From NCBI RefSeq assembly GCF_000523275.1, contig NZ_ATHQ01000001.1, positions 957,289-1,021,288 of the forward strand: DNA of 64,000 nt, read 5' to 3'. Source of the stretch: Lebetimonas sp. JH292. GTDB taxonomy: Bacteria; Campylobacterota; Campylobacteria; Campylobacterales; Nautiliaceae. Under the pieces are notes generated by a model. The model was given only the letters and a program-made list of their open reading frames with translations, did not search any database and was not told the DNA's origin. Shown here in pieces: positions 54,663 through 63,800 of this stretch. Both the position numbers and the translations under genes were made by a program. Every line of letters begins with the position of its first letter. Positions within the stretch are counted from its first letter, which is position 1.

Positions 54663-55718
54663 TTACCTTATCTTTATTGAAAGTATAGCAATAATATTTG
54701 TGATAAGTGCAATTATCCAAAATCGTATGGTGATTTTATTTTCCATCCATCCTGATTTTTCAAAATGATGATGAATGGGGGCCATTTTAAAAATTCTTTT
54801 TTTTCTTGTTTTATAGCTTCCAACCTGTAAAATTACCGATATAGTTTCAATTATAAAAACAAATCCTATAAAAATAAGAAGTATTTCGTTTTTTGTAAAA
54901 ATACTCAATATTCCTATAACGGCTCCTATGCTTAAACTCCCGCTGTCACCCATAAAAACTTCTGCAGGATTTGCATTGTACCATAAAAATCCAAGGAGCG
55001 AGCCTATTAAACCAAATGCTATTATGCTGAGTTCTCCCACACCTTTTTCAAAAGGATAAAAAAGATAATGAGAATAAATTGCATTGCCTAAAATATATGA
55101 AAATATTGCAAGTGTAAGCAGGGCAAATATGCTCGGTATGGTGGCAAGTCCGTCAAGTCCGTCCGTTAAATTTACGGCATTACTCATTCCCACAATTACA
55201 AATGCCCAAAAAATTATAGAAAAACCGCCCATATCAAAAAGAGGATGTTTATAAAAAGGAATATAAAGTTTTGTGTCAAATCCGTTTTTATATAATAAAA
55301 AGGCAACTATAAACCCGCCTATCCATTGAAAAATAAATTTTTGTTTCGGTGTGAGACCCGCATGATTGGAAGAAGCTTTTATTTTGCCCCAGTCGTCTAT
55401 TATTCCTATAAGCATAAAAAAAACGGCTGTAAAAATTGTAATCAAAACAAAATTATTGAGTTTGGCGCTTAAAAGAATGGCTATTAAGGATGAAATCATA
55501 AAAACAACTCCTCCCATTGTAGGGGTTGAGGATTTGCTTTTATGAGTTTGGGGAGCTAGTTCGTAAATAGGCTGAGTCGCTTTGTTTTTTGCCCATTTTA
55601 TAAACATTGGATATGTTAATATTGCCAGAAAAAAAGCTGTAAAGAAAGCAAACATTGCCCTGAATGAAAGATAATGAAAAAGGTGTATATGAAAATGCTC
55701 ATATAAAAAATATAGCAT
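54663..55718 (-). CDS. mraY: Phospho-N-acetylmuramoyl-pentapeptide transferase
   Basis: 351 residues, ten membrane helices. Forms lipid [27 protein letters not shown] (catalytic Asp pair), [29 protein letters not shown] and [17 protein letters not shown] are the family motifs. Intact. Divergent from fabG. Confidence 0.98.
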   Translation of the reverse strand: MLYFLYEHFHIHLFHYLSFRAMFAFFTAFFLAILTYPMFIKWAKNKATQPIYELAPQTHKSKSSTPTMGGVVFMISSLIAILLSAKLNNFVLITIFTAVFFMLIGIIDDWGKIKASSNHAGLTPKQKFIFQWIGGFIVAFLLYKNGFDTKLYIPFYKHPLFDMGGFSIIFWAFVIVGMSNAVNLTDGLDGLATIPSIFALLTLAIFSYILGNAIYSHYLFYPFEKGVGELSIIAFGLIGSLLGFLWYNANPAEVFMGDSGSLSIGAVIGILSIFTKNEILLIFIGFVFIIETISVILQVGSYKTRKKRIFKMAPIHHHFEKSGWMENKITIRFWIIALITNIIAILSIKIR

Positions 55719-55762
55719 AAAATCCCTTTTTTAGGTAAAATTGTATCAAAAAAAGGGTTAAA

Positions 55763-56506
55763 ATGACTTTTAGCGGTAAAAATGTATTAATAACCGGAGC
55801 CAGCAGGGGAATTGGTGCTGAAATTGCAAGAGTTTTAGCCAAAAAGGGCTTGAAAGTCTGGATAAATTACAAAAGCTCTGCAAACTTAGCCGATAAGTTA
55901 AAAGAAGAAATTGAATCCGACGGAGGAATTGCAGGAGTGATCGGGTTTGATGTAAGTGATGAGAAAGCTTTTATTGAAGGAATAAAAACTATAATTGAGA
56001 GTGATGGCGAACTCAGTTATTTAGTAAACAATGCGGGAATTACAAACGACAAGCTTGCAATGAGAATGAGTGTTGATGATTTTAAAAAAGTAATTGATGC
56101 CAATTTGGTTTCCACCTTTATAGGATGCAGGGAAGCACTTAAAGTAATGGGTAAAAAAAGATTCGGGGCTGTTGTAAATGTTGCAAGCGTTGTTGCCGAG
56201 TCTGGCAATGCGGGCCAGGCCAATTATGTTGCAAGCAAAGGCGGAATTATTTCCATGACCAAGACATTTGCGCTTGAAGGGGCAGCCAGAAACATAAGAT
56301 TTAATTCTGTTACGCCCGGATTTATAAAAACCGATATGACAGAAAAACTTCCAGGGAAAGTAAAAGAAGAAATTTTAAATAAAATCCCTCTAAAAAGAAT
56401 GGCTAAACCTGCTGAGGTGGCAAATGCGGTTGCATTTTTACTTAGTGACGGGGCAAGTTATATAACAGGGGAAACCCTTAAAGTAAACGGCGGAATGTAT
56501 ATGTAA
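55763..56506 (+). CDS. fabG: 3-oxoacyl-ACP reductase
   Basis: 247 residues, NADPH-dependent SDR of fatty acid synthesis. Cofactor loop VLITGASRGIGAEIARVL, NNAGITNDKL, catalytic Ser-Tyr-Lys in NVASVVAESGNAGQANYVAS + K (about 140-160), and the C-terminal SDGASYITGETLKVNGGMYM. Intact. Followed by a repeat block with the GC hairpin. Confidence 0.95.
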   Translation: MTFSGKNVLITGASRGIGAEIARVLAKKGLKVWINYKSSANLADKLKEEIESDGGIAGVIGFDVSDEKAFIEGIKTIIESDGELSYLVNNAGITNDKLAMRMSVDDFKKVIDANLVSTFIGCREALKVMGKKRFGAVVNVASVVAESGNAGQANYVASKGGIISMTKTFALEGAARNIRFNSVTPGFIKTDMTEKLPGKVKEEILNKIPLKRMAKPAEVANAVAFLLSDGASYITGETLKVNGGMYM

Positions 56507-56640
56507 TAAGTAGTGAGCTTGCCCGGCCGCTTGCAAAGCGGCGGGGTGGTGAGTTATGAATTATGAATGTTGAGTTAAGAATTATGAGTTATGAATGTTG
56601 AATTTTGAATGTTGAATTTGAAATTGTGAATTGAAAAAAA
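56507..56640 (+). repeat. Word-array block with GC hairpin between fabG and thrC
   Basis: AAGTAGTGAGCTT, the GC hairpin, GTGGTGAGTTATGAATTATG, AATGTTGAGTTAAGAATTATG, AGTTATGAATGTTGAATTTTG and AATGTTGAATTTGAAATTGTG. Two word types merged in one tract, all with the G-rich strand on the coding side. Confidence 0.8.
56521..56546. repeat. GC-rich hairpin element, copy 2
   Basis: Identical 26 bp to 28476-28501 (stem GCCGCTT / AAGCGGC, GCA loop, CCC/GGG extension), 15 bp after the fabG stop. Flanks differ slightly (GAGCTT before, TGGTG after) but keep the same words. Confidence 0.85.
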
Positions 56641-56654
56641 ATTAAAGGAGCGAT

Positions 56655-58169
56655 ATGAAATTCATTGGAACCCGTGGGACAGATAAAGAAAAAACATTCA
56701 GCGAAGTTATCTTGGATCCTGCCGCACCGAACGGAGGGTTGTATGTTCCTAAAAAATTGCCTAAAATTAATGAAAAATGGCTTTTAAAATATTATGATGT
56801 GCAAGGAGACAAACCTTATACACATATAGCAAGAGGAATTTTAAAACAATTTAAAGTTGATATTGATAATAAATTAATAGAAAAAGCACTATTTACATAT
56901 TTAAGAAATTTTGACGATGAAGAAGTCGTGCCCGTGGTAAGAATAAACGAGGAACTTTTTATAGGTGAGCTGTGGCACGGTCCTACCCGTGCATTTAAGG
57001 ATATGGCGCTTCAGCCATTTGGAGTGATACTCTCAAATCTTGCCAAAAAAAGAGAAGAAAATTATTTAATTTTAGCTGCAACAAGCGGAGATACCGGGCC
57101 TGCGACCCTTAAAACATTTGAGAACAGAGAAAATATAAAAGTTGTATGCCTTTATCCTTATAAAGGGACAAGCGAAGTTCAAAAACTTCAAATGGTAACA
57201 ACTGATGCTGAAAATGAAAAAGTCCTTGGAATCAGGGGTAATTTTGACGATGCACAAACAGCACTTAAAAATCTCTTAAAAGATAAAGAATTTAGAAAAA
57301 CTTTAAAAGCAAACGATATTAAACTTTCAGCTGCAAACAGTGTAAATTTCGGAAGGATTATTTTTCAGACAGTTTATCATTTCTGGGCGTATTTGAAGCT
57401 CGTTGAAAGAATGGAAATAGAAATGAATGATAAAATAGATGTTATTATTCCAAGCGGAAATTTCGGAAACGCACTCGGGGCATATTATGCTAAAAAAATG
57501 GGCTTGCCTATTGAAAAAATTGTAATTGCAAGCAATAAAAACAATGTTTTATATGAATTTGTCACATACGGAAAATATGATTTGAGAGATAAAAATTTAA
57601 TTAAAACAATATCACCTGCCATGGATATTTTAAAATCATCAAATGTCGAAAGACTTTTATTCGACAAATTTGGAGAAAAAAGATGTATAGAATTGATGGA
57701 AAATCTTGAAAAAGAAGGGTATTTTGAATTAACTCTTAAAGAACACGAAAAAATAAAAGAAGATTTTATTGCTGATTTTGCAACTGATGGAGAATGCGAA
57801 GAAATTATTAACAAATATACAAAAAACAATTATTTAATGGACCCACACACCGCTACAGCCGTTAAGGCTTATGAATATTTAAAAAACAAAAGTTTGATTA
57901 ATAATAAAGTTGTAGCTTATTCCACAGCCGAATGGACAAAATTCGCTCCAAGCATATATAAAGCCCTGACAGGCGAGGATGTTGAAAGGGAAATAGCCGA
58001 GTTGGAAGAGAGAACAATTTCCGATAAAGATGCAATTGCATATATTGAAGCCAGCTTAGATGTAACAGCCCCTGAAATAATCAGAGAGCTTTTTGAAAAA
58101 GAGATTAAAGAAACTGTAATCGATAAAAAAGAAATTAAAGAAAAAATTATAGAATTTATTGCTGAATGA
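56655..58169 (+). CDS. thrC: Threonine synthase
   Basis: 504 residues, PLP enzyme making threonine from O-phosphohomoserine. MKFIGTRGTDKEKTFSEVIL, the PLP-lysine loop WHGPTRAFKDMALQPFG near residue 115, LAATSGDTGPATLKTFEN, SGNFGNALGAYYAKKMGLP near 275, and DPHTATAVKAYEYL. The long form typical of Proteobacteria and relatives. Intact; AAAGGAGCG before the ATG. Confidence 0.97.
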   Translation: MKFIGTRGTDKEKTFSEVILDPAAPNGGLYVPKKLPKINEKWLLKYYDVQGDKPYTHIARGILKQFKVDIDNKLIEKALFTYLRNFDDEEVVPVVRINEELFIGELWHGPTRAFKDMALQPFGVILSNLAKKREENYLILAATSGDTGPATLKTFENRENIKVVCLYPYKGTSEVQKLQMVTTDAENEKVLGIRGNFDDAQTALKNLLKDKEFRKTLKANDIKLSAANSVNFGRIIFQTVYHFWAYLKLVERMEIEMNDKIDVIIPSGNFGNALGAYYAKKMGLPIEKIVIASNKNNVLYEFVTYGKYDLRDKNLIKTISPAMDILKSSNVERLLFDKFGEKRCIELMENLEKEGYFELTLKEHEKIKEDFIADFATDGECEEIINKYTKNNYLMDPHTATAVKAYEYLKNKSLINNKVVAYSTAEWTKFAPSIYKALTGEDVEREIAELEERTISDKDAIAYIEASLDVTAPEIIRELFEKEIKETVIDKKEIKEKIIEFIAE

Positions 58170-59035
58170 AAACTGTTTTAGGAATATATCTATTTATTTT
58201 ACTGGGGTTTTTGTCTAAAAAAAGTTTTAAAGAAATTGAGGTAAAAACCCTGGTTATTCTTTCGACCTATTTTCTCCAGCCTTTTCTTACCCTTTGGGGC
58301 ATAATGCTTATTCCTTTAAATAAAGAGCTTGTTTTGGCACCGTTGATTTATCTGATGGCTGTTTTTACAGCGCTGATTTTTACATATTCTTTTTCAAGAG
58401 GGCTTGAGAGAAAAGAAAAAATAATATCAACTCTAACTCCTTTAATCGGAAATACAGGAAATTTGGGGATTCCTCTTAGTTATGCACTTTTTGGAGAAAT
58501 TGGGGCTAGTGTTGCAACTTTGATTAATCTTGCAAATATATTTTTTATTTATACATTCGGTATATTTTTTTATGCAAGCTCAAAATTTGATTTTAAAAAC
58601 GCTTTCAAAAAAATTATAAAAATTCCTGTTATATGGATAGGGATTTTGGCAATATCGCTTAACCTTTTTGACGTCAAATTCGATAAAGAAACAATGAAAA
58701 TACTTCAAATGGGTGCTTTTGCCTCCATAGTTACCCAATTACTGATTTTTGGCATTTATATAGCTGAAATAAAAATAAAAGAGGTCAGTTTTAAACTGGC
58801 TTTTTTAACAAGTTTTAATAAATTTGTGGTTTTCCCTTTTGTCGCTTTTTTGATTTTAAAAATTTTTGGATTTAACGAAATTTTTTTTAAAACAATTTTA
58901 TTGGAAGTAATGACACCTTTGGCAATTACAAATGTAAATTTGGCAAGTCTTTTTGATTTATATCCGAGAAAAGTTGCATTTTTAATTCTTTTAACTACTT
59001 TTTTATTTTTGATTGTATCTTTTTTATTTATTTAA
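58166..59035 (+). CDS. AEC-family transporter (auxin efflux carrier type)
   Basis: 289 residues, about ten membrane helices. VLGIYLFILLGFLSKKSFKE, the central TPLIGNTGNLGIPLSYALFG motif (NxGxxG) and VMTPLAITNVNLASLFD are AEC family features. Substrate unknown; members include malonate and amino acid efflux. Overlaps the thrC stop, so an export role for thrC-linked amino acid products is a guess only. Intact. Confidence 0.85.
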   Translation: MKTVLGIYLFILLGFLSKKSFKEIEVKTLVILSTYFLQPFLTLWGIMLIPLNKELVLAPLIYLMAVFTALIFTYSFSRGLERKEKIISTLTPLIGNTGNLGIPLSYALFGEIGASVATLINLANIFFIYTFGIFFYASSKFDFKNAFKKIIKIPVIWIGILAISLNLFDVKFDKETMKILQMGAFASIVTQLLIFGIYIAEIKIKEVSFKLAFLTSFNKFVVFPFVAFLILKIFGFNEIFFKTILLEVMTPLAITNVNLASLFDLYPRKVAFLILLTTFLFLIVSFLFI

Positions 59036-59753
59036 TTCCTCGTAATGTAAGACTCAAAAGTCCAAAATATTCATGAATTGCTTTATAACTTTTATGAAAA
59101 GCATCTTCCTTTGGAAATATATCCCATACTGTATAATAAGGTTTGTAATAAAATCCCACAGGTTTTGGAATGATTTTAAATCCGAAATGTTTAAAAAGTT
59201 TTATAGCCCTTTTCATATGAAATGCACTTGTTACTAAAAATATCTCTTTTTTTAGATGTAATTTTTTAAAAACTTTTGAAGTAAATTTTGCATTTTCATA
59301 GGTATCAAGTGAATTTCTTTCATAAAAATCTTTAATTTTACAATTACATATTTTTTTAAATTTTCCAACATCTTTTTTTATGAAATCGGCTTCTTTTATT
59401 TTAATCCCGCCTCCTGTATAAACAAACGGAAGATTATATTTTTTGGCTAAAAGTAAGCCGTAAATTTCCCTTTTAAATGCATCGGGATATGCTTTTAATA
59501 TATCGTTTGGATTTACTCCTCCACCAAGTACAACAATTGCTTTTGGTTTGATATAATCTTTATTATAATTATGTTCAAGCGGATAAAGAAGTAAATTTGC
59601 AGCAAATTTATTTGATAGTAAGTAAAGAGTTAAAGCAGATATATAAAAAAGCCATTTTAATTTTTTAGCAAAAATACCGGCAAATATCAGTATAATTATA
59701 AAAATTCCTGGCGGCAGGAAAAGATAAGTAAACAGCTTTGAAATTATAAACAT
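59028..59753 (-). CDS. YdcF/SanA-like protein (DUF218)
   Basis: 241 residues. Two N-terminal membrane helices (YLFLPPGIFIIILIFAGIFA, WLFYISALTLYLLS), then the DUF218 domain KAIVVLGGGVNPNDI, YTGGGIKIKEADF, ERNSLDTYENAKFT and LVTSAFHMKRAIKLFKHFGF. Linked in other bacteria to envelope precursor metabolism (ElyC/SanA); exact function unknown. Convergent with the AEC gene. Confidence 0.88.
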   Translation of the reverse strand: MFIISKLFTYLFLPPGIFIIILIFAGIFAKKLKWLFYISALTLYLLSNKFAANLLLYPLEHNYNKDYIKPKAIVVLGGGVNPNDILKAYPDAFKREIYGLLLAKKYNLPFVYTGGGIKIKEADFIKKDVGKFKKICNCKIKDFYERNSLDTYENAKFTSKVFKKLHLKKEIFLVTSAFHMKRAIKLFKHFGFKIIPKPVGFYYKPYYTVWDIFPKEDAFHKSYKAIHEYFGLLSLTLRGIK

Positions 59754-59766
59754 AAAGGAGCCTTTT

Positions 59767-60480
59767 TTGAATGTAATTATAACAGGTGCGAGCAGGGGAA
59801 TAGGCAGGAAACTTGCCAGATATTACGCAAAAAAGAATAAAGTTTTTGCCATTGCAAGAGATGAAAAAAAGTTAAATGAACTAAAAAAAGAAAATGAAAA
59901 TATAATTCCTATAGTCTGTGATTTAAGCAATATTAATGAAGTTAGAAAACTTAGATTTGATGAAATTGATTTAGTTATTTGCAATGCCGGAATTTCACTT
60001 CCACATGCTCCAGATTTTACTCCGTATGAAGAGTTTGAAAAACTTTTTCAAATAAATTTTTTAAGCATTCACGCACTTTTAGAAAACATAGTGCCAGATA
60101 TGCAAAAAAGAAAAAGAGGGAAAATTGTATTTATTTCTTCTCTTGCATCAATTATTGCATCTCCAACCTCTCTTCCTTATTCGGCATCAAAAAGGGCTCT
60201 TAATTCATATGCCCAGAGTCTTAGAAATATGTTAGCAAAATATAATATAAAAGTTATAAATATAATGCCTGGATTCATTAAAACCGATTTAATTGCAAAA
60301 AACGATTTTTATATGCCATTTTTAATGGATTTAAATGAAGGTGCTAAAAGAATTATTGATGCAATTGAAAAAGAAAAAAAAGAGTATGCCTTTCCAAAAA
60401 GATTTTATTATATTTTGAAAATGTTTAATTTATTGCCTTTAAATATTCAGGATAAAATTTTGCAAAAATTTGCAAATTAA
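59767..60480 (+). CDS. Short-chain dehydrogenase/reductase
   Basis: 237 residues, TTG start after AAAGGAGCC. VIITGASRGIGRKLARYYAK, ICNAGISLP, catalytic SSLASIIASPTSLPYSASKR (Ser, Tyr, Lys) and INIMPGFIKTDL. Member of a large oxidoreductase family; substrate not predictable. Divergent from the YdcF gene. Not fabG, which is at 55763. Confidence 0.88.
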   Translation: MNVIITGASRGIGRKLARYYAKKNKVFAIARDEKKLNELKKENENIIPIVCDLSNINEVRKLRFDEIDLVICNAGISLPHAPDFTPYEEFEKLFQINFLSIHALLENIVPDMQKRKRGKIVFISSLASIIASPTSLPYSASKRALNSYAQSLRNMLAKYNIKVINIMPGFIKTDLIAKNDFYMPFLMDLNEGAKRIIDAIEKEKKEYAFPKRFYYILKMFNLLPLNIQDKILQKFAN

Positions 60481-60504
60481 CTTGCATTAAAAAAATTTTT
60501 TATG

Positions 60505-60510
60505 TATAAT
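60505..60510 (+). promoter_or_regulatory. Putative -10 box of tRNA-Asn
   Basis: TATAAT in TTTATGTATAATTTC, 16 bp before the mature 5' end. Confidence 0.5.
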
Positions 60511-60526
60511 TTCAATCCACAAATAT

Positions 60527-60602
60527 TCCGGCGTAGCTCAGTCGGTAGAGCAGACGGCTGTTAACCGTCGGGTCAGAGGTTCGAGTCCTCTCGCCGGAGC
60601 CA
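60527..60602 (+). tRNA. tRNA-Asn (GUU)
   Basis: TCCGGCG acceptor, D-arm GCTCAGTCGGTAGAGC, anticodon loop CTGTTAA with GTT, T-arm AGGTTCGAGTCCT, encoded CCA at 60600-60602. Confidence 0.97.
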
Positions 60603-60720
60603 CAAAATCAATGTAAAATGTAAAATTTTATTTTAAGGTGTCTGTCACTAATAAAGAATCATGGATAATTGGTGTTAAATTTTGAATTAATATAATTATT
60701 GAATTATTTATATTTATAAT
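60603..60720 (+). repeat. Word repeats and GTGTCTGTCAC motif after tRNA-Asn
   Basis: AATGTAAAATGTAAAATTTTA, then GTGTCTGTCAC at 60638-60648 (reverse complement of the 50875 motif), then GGTGTTAAATTTTGAATT. No gene; the gap continues to the next -10 at 60779. Confidence 0.65.
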
Positions 60721-60778
60721 TTTATACGCTCTTAATAATTGATTTTGTGTTTTTCTTGCAAAAATCTTTAAAATAAGA

Positions 60779-60784
60779 TATATT
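60779..60784 (+). promoter_or_regulatory. Putative -10 box of the formate dehydrogenase gene
   Basis: TATATT in AAGATATATTAAAT, 20 bp before the ATG. Confidence 0.4.
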
Positions 60785-60804
60785 AAATCCAAAAAAGGCT
60801 TTTA

Positions 60805-62845
60805 ATGAAATCTGTTTGCACATATTGCGGTGTAGGGTGTGAAATAGATGCCAAAATTCAGGATAATAAAATAGTAAAAATAACTCCTGTTAAAGACGGA
60901 ATTTCAAGCGGCGGCGAGCTCTGTATAAAAGGAAAATACGGATTTGAATTTTTAAACAAGAGACTTAACAAACATCTGATAAGTTACAAATTTATTGAAA
61001 AAAATGCTAATAATATGCCGTTTGAACTTCAGGTTAGGCTTGCAAATTTGAAAGAATTTGATGAAAATTTTTATGAATCCCCTTTTAGTCTGGCTGTTGA
61101 CATAACCGCCTGGAAATTAAAAGAGATTATAAGTAATTTTTCTTTCCATTCAATTGCCTGTATAGGTGGGGCCAGAACAAGCGTTGAAAGTGCCTGGATG
61201 TTTCAAAAGTTTGCAAGGGAAGTTATAAAAACCCCGCATATTGATAACTGTGCAAGGGTTTGCCACGCTCCAAGCCTCAGCGGACTTAAAATGAGTATAG
61301 GGGAGGGGGCGAGCAGTGTGGATTATGATGCAATTTTTGACACCGAGGTTATTTTTATAATCGGCTCTAACACAACGGTTGCACACCCGATGGTCGCAAG
61401 CAGGATAATAAAAGCCAAAAAAAGAGGCGCTAAAATAATAGTTGTTGATGTAAGGGAAATCCCTATTATGAAATTTGCCGATATTAAGGTTATTTTACCG
61501 CTTGAAAGTAATCTTTTATTTTTAAATGCAATTGCAAAAGAACTTATTGAAAACAATTTAACAGATATTGATTTTATAAAAAAAAGATGTGCTAAATTCG
61601 AAGGATACAAAGAACTTTTATTACATGATAAATATGATAAACATTTTTTCAAAAAATTAAAAGGGTTTGAGCAGGTAAAAGAGCAAATCGAAGAAATTGC
61701 GAAACTGATAACCAAAAAAACAATTTTTACATGGGGACTCGGAGTTACTGAACATATTGATGGAACAGAAAGTGTAAATGCTATAAGTAATTTAGCAATG
61801 CTTACAGGAAATATCGGCAAAATCGGTGCAGGGGTATTGCCTCTCAGGGGTCAGAATAACGTGCAGGGTGCCTGCGATGTGGGGTGTTTGCCTTATTACG
61901 GGCCTGATTATGCAATACCTGAAAAAATAGGGGAGATGACTCCGGATATAATAGAAGAGATGTTAAAAGGTAAAATAAAAGCTATTGTAAATATGGGGGA
62001 AGATATTTTGCATATTCATCCCAATCAGAATAAAATAAATAAAGCTTTTGAAAACTTGGACTTTTTAATAATTTTAGAAGTGATGAAAAATGAGATAACT
62101 AAAAAAGCTGATATTGTATTTGGAGTTAAAAGTACTTATGAAAAAACAGGTATTTATATAAATGCTGAAAGAAGGCTTCATCTATCAAATCCTTTAATTG
62201 AATCAGATATGCCGGATGACTGGGAAGTATTAAATGAAATTTCAAATAGACTCGGAGAAAATTTTAGTTTTGCCACAAGTGAAGAAGTTTTAAATGAATT
62301 GAAAAAGGAAGTTAAAAAGATTTAAAAGGTGCAACTTATAGAAAGATTAAAAGAAAAAGCCGCTTCAATGGCCAATAAAAGAAGATGGAAGCGATTCTCC
62401 AATATTACATATAAAAGAATTTTCAACTCCTGATGGAAAAGGCCATTTTCATTATCACAAATACCATTTAAGAGGTGAAGTAAAAGATATATTTGAAAAT
62501 AAAAAAAGATGGTGGTTAAATACAGGAAGGGCTCTTGCACAGTATAATAACGCCGCACAAACCAGATATTCGGAAAAATTAACTAAAAAATATGATGATG
62601 ATGTTTTATTGGTAAATCCTGTTCATAAAAACGAAATAAGCAATACTGTTAAATTAAAATCACATTACGGAGAGAGCGGGCCTTTGAAAGTAAAATTTAC
62701 AAATTCCCTCAGACCATATACTCTTTTTGCAACTTTTCATTTTGCAAAAAATAAAATAAATTATCTTTTTGGAGATACACACGACCATAAAGTAAAAACC
62801 CCAAATTTTAAAGCTGTGGAGGTGGAAATAATAAATGTTGATTAA
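60805..62845 (+). pseudogene. fdhA: Formate dehydrogenase catalytic subunit, frameshifted
   Basis: Molybdopterin formate dehydrogenase, about 680 codons in all, without Tat signal, so cytoplasmic. [4Fe-4S] motif CTYCGVGCEIDAKI with CIKGK, active-site NCARVCHAPSLSGLKM near residue 155 with Cys (TGC at the key position), PLRGQNNVQGACDVG near 350. The first frame stops at 62325. The C-terminal substrate domain continues in other frames: RLKEKAASMANK, then DSPILHIKEFSTPDGKGHFH, NTGRALAQYNNAAQTRYSEK, LKSHYGESGPLKVKF, HDHKVKTPNFKAVEVEI to 62845. At least two indels in A-rich runs between 62310 and 62390. Overlaps mnmH. Confidence 0.85.
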
Positions 62846-63789
62846 TATGAATGATTATCTGAAAACTGATTTTGATATGATTATAGATACCAGAAGCCCC
62901 AGAGAATTTGAAGAATCCCATATTCCGGGAAGTATAAATTTATATGTATTAAATAATGAAGAACATCACGAAATAGGGTATTTATATAAACAGGTTTCCA
63001 AAAAAGCCGCCAATAAAAAGGGTGTTATATATATTTTAAAAAATATTGCTTCGCATCTTGAAAATAATGAATTTGAAAATAAAAAAATTCTGATTTACTG
63101 TGCAAGGGGAGGAAAACGCTCCGAATCTTTTTATGTTATTTTAAGACAGCTTGGATTTGATGTTTATAAACTAAACAGAGGCTATAAAGCATATAGAAAA
63201 TATGTCAGCGTATATTTACAAAATATACCGAATAATTTTTTGGTGCTCAGGGGGCCGAGTGGGTGCGGTAAAAGTGAATTATTACAAAATTTAAACCCGA
63301 GTCTTGATTTGGAAGGTTTGGCCAATCATTACGGAAGTTCTTTCGGTTCCAAAGGAAAACAGCCGTCTCTTAAGAAAAGTGGATAAAAACGACTATATTT
63401 TTGTAGAGGCCGAAAGTTCCAGGCTCGGAAATTTACTGCTTCCCGGGAATTTGACAAAAAAAATAAAAACTTCCTCTCAAATAGAAATAAACGCCCCTTT
63501 GGAAGACAGAATTAAAAGAATTTTGAAATATTACGGAGATATCGATAAAAATGCTTTTAGCGAAAATTTAAATAAAATTAAAAAATATATATCAAATGAA
63601 AGTTATAATGAAATATTCAGCAGTTTTGAAAAAGGTGATTTAGAAAGAGTGGCAAAAATATTGCTTGTGGATTATTATGACAAAGTTTATAAAAAAAAAG
63701 AATCAGATTGTTTTATTTTAAATACGGATATTGAAACGACACTGAAAAAATTAAAAGAAATAAAAGAAAAATTTGTTAAAATTTTTTAA
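62835..63789 (+). pseudogene. mnmH: tRNA 2-selenouridine synthase, frameshifted
   Basis: Replaces sulfur by selenium at the wobble uridine using selenophosphate. Rhodanese domain: IIDTRSPREFEESHIPGSIN and YCARGGKRSESF (Cys near residue 95), then a P-loop LRGPSGCGKSELLQNL near 140 and LDLEGLANHYGSSFGSKG. The frame stops at 63386; the rest (RLLRKVDKNDYIFVEAESSR, LGNLLLPGNL) is in another frame to 63789. A few residues between SLKK and RLLRKV look deleted. Its presence implies selenium use; the neighbouring formate dehydrogenase has Cys. Confidence 0.8.
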
Positions 63790-63800
63790 AAAGGAGATTT

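Noticed and set aside
61240..61275. Selenocysteine codon in the formate dehydrogenase active site
   Set aside because: The position in NCARVCHAPS is TGC (Cys), not TGA.
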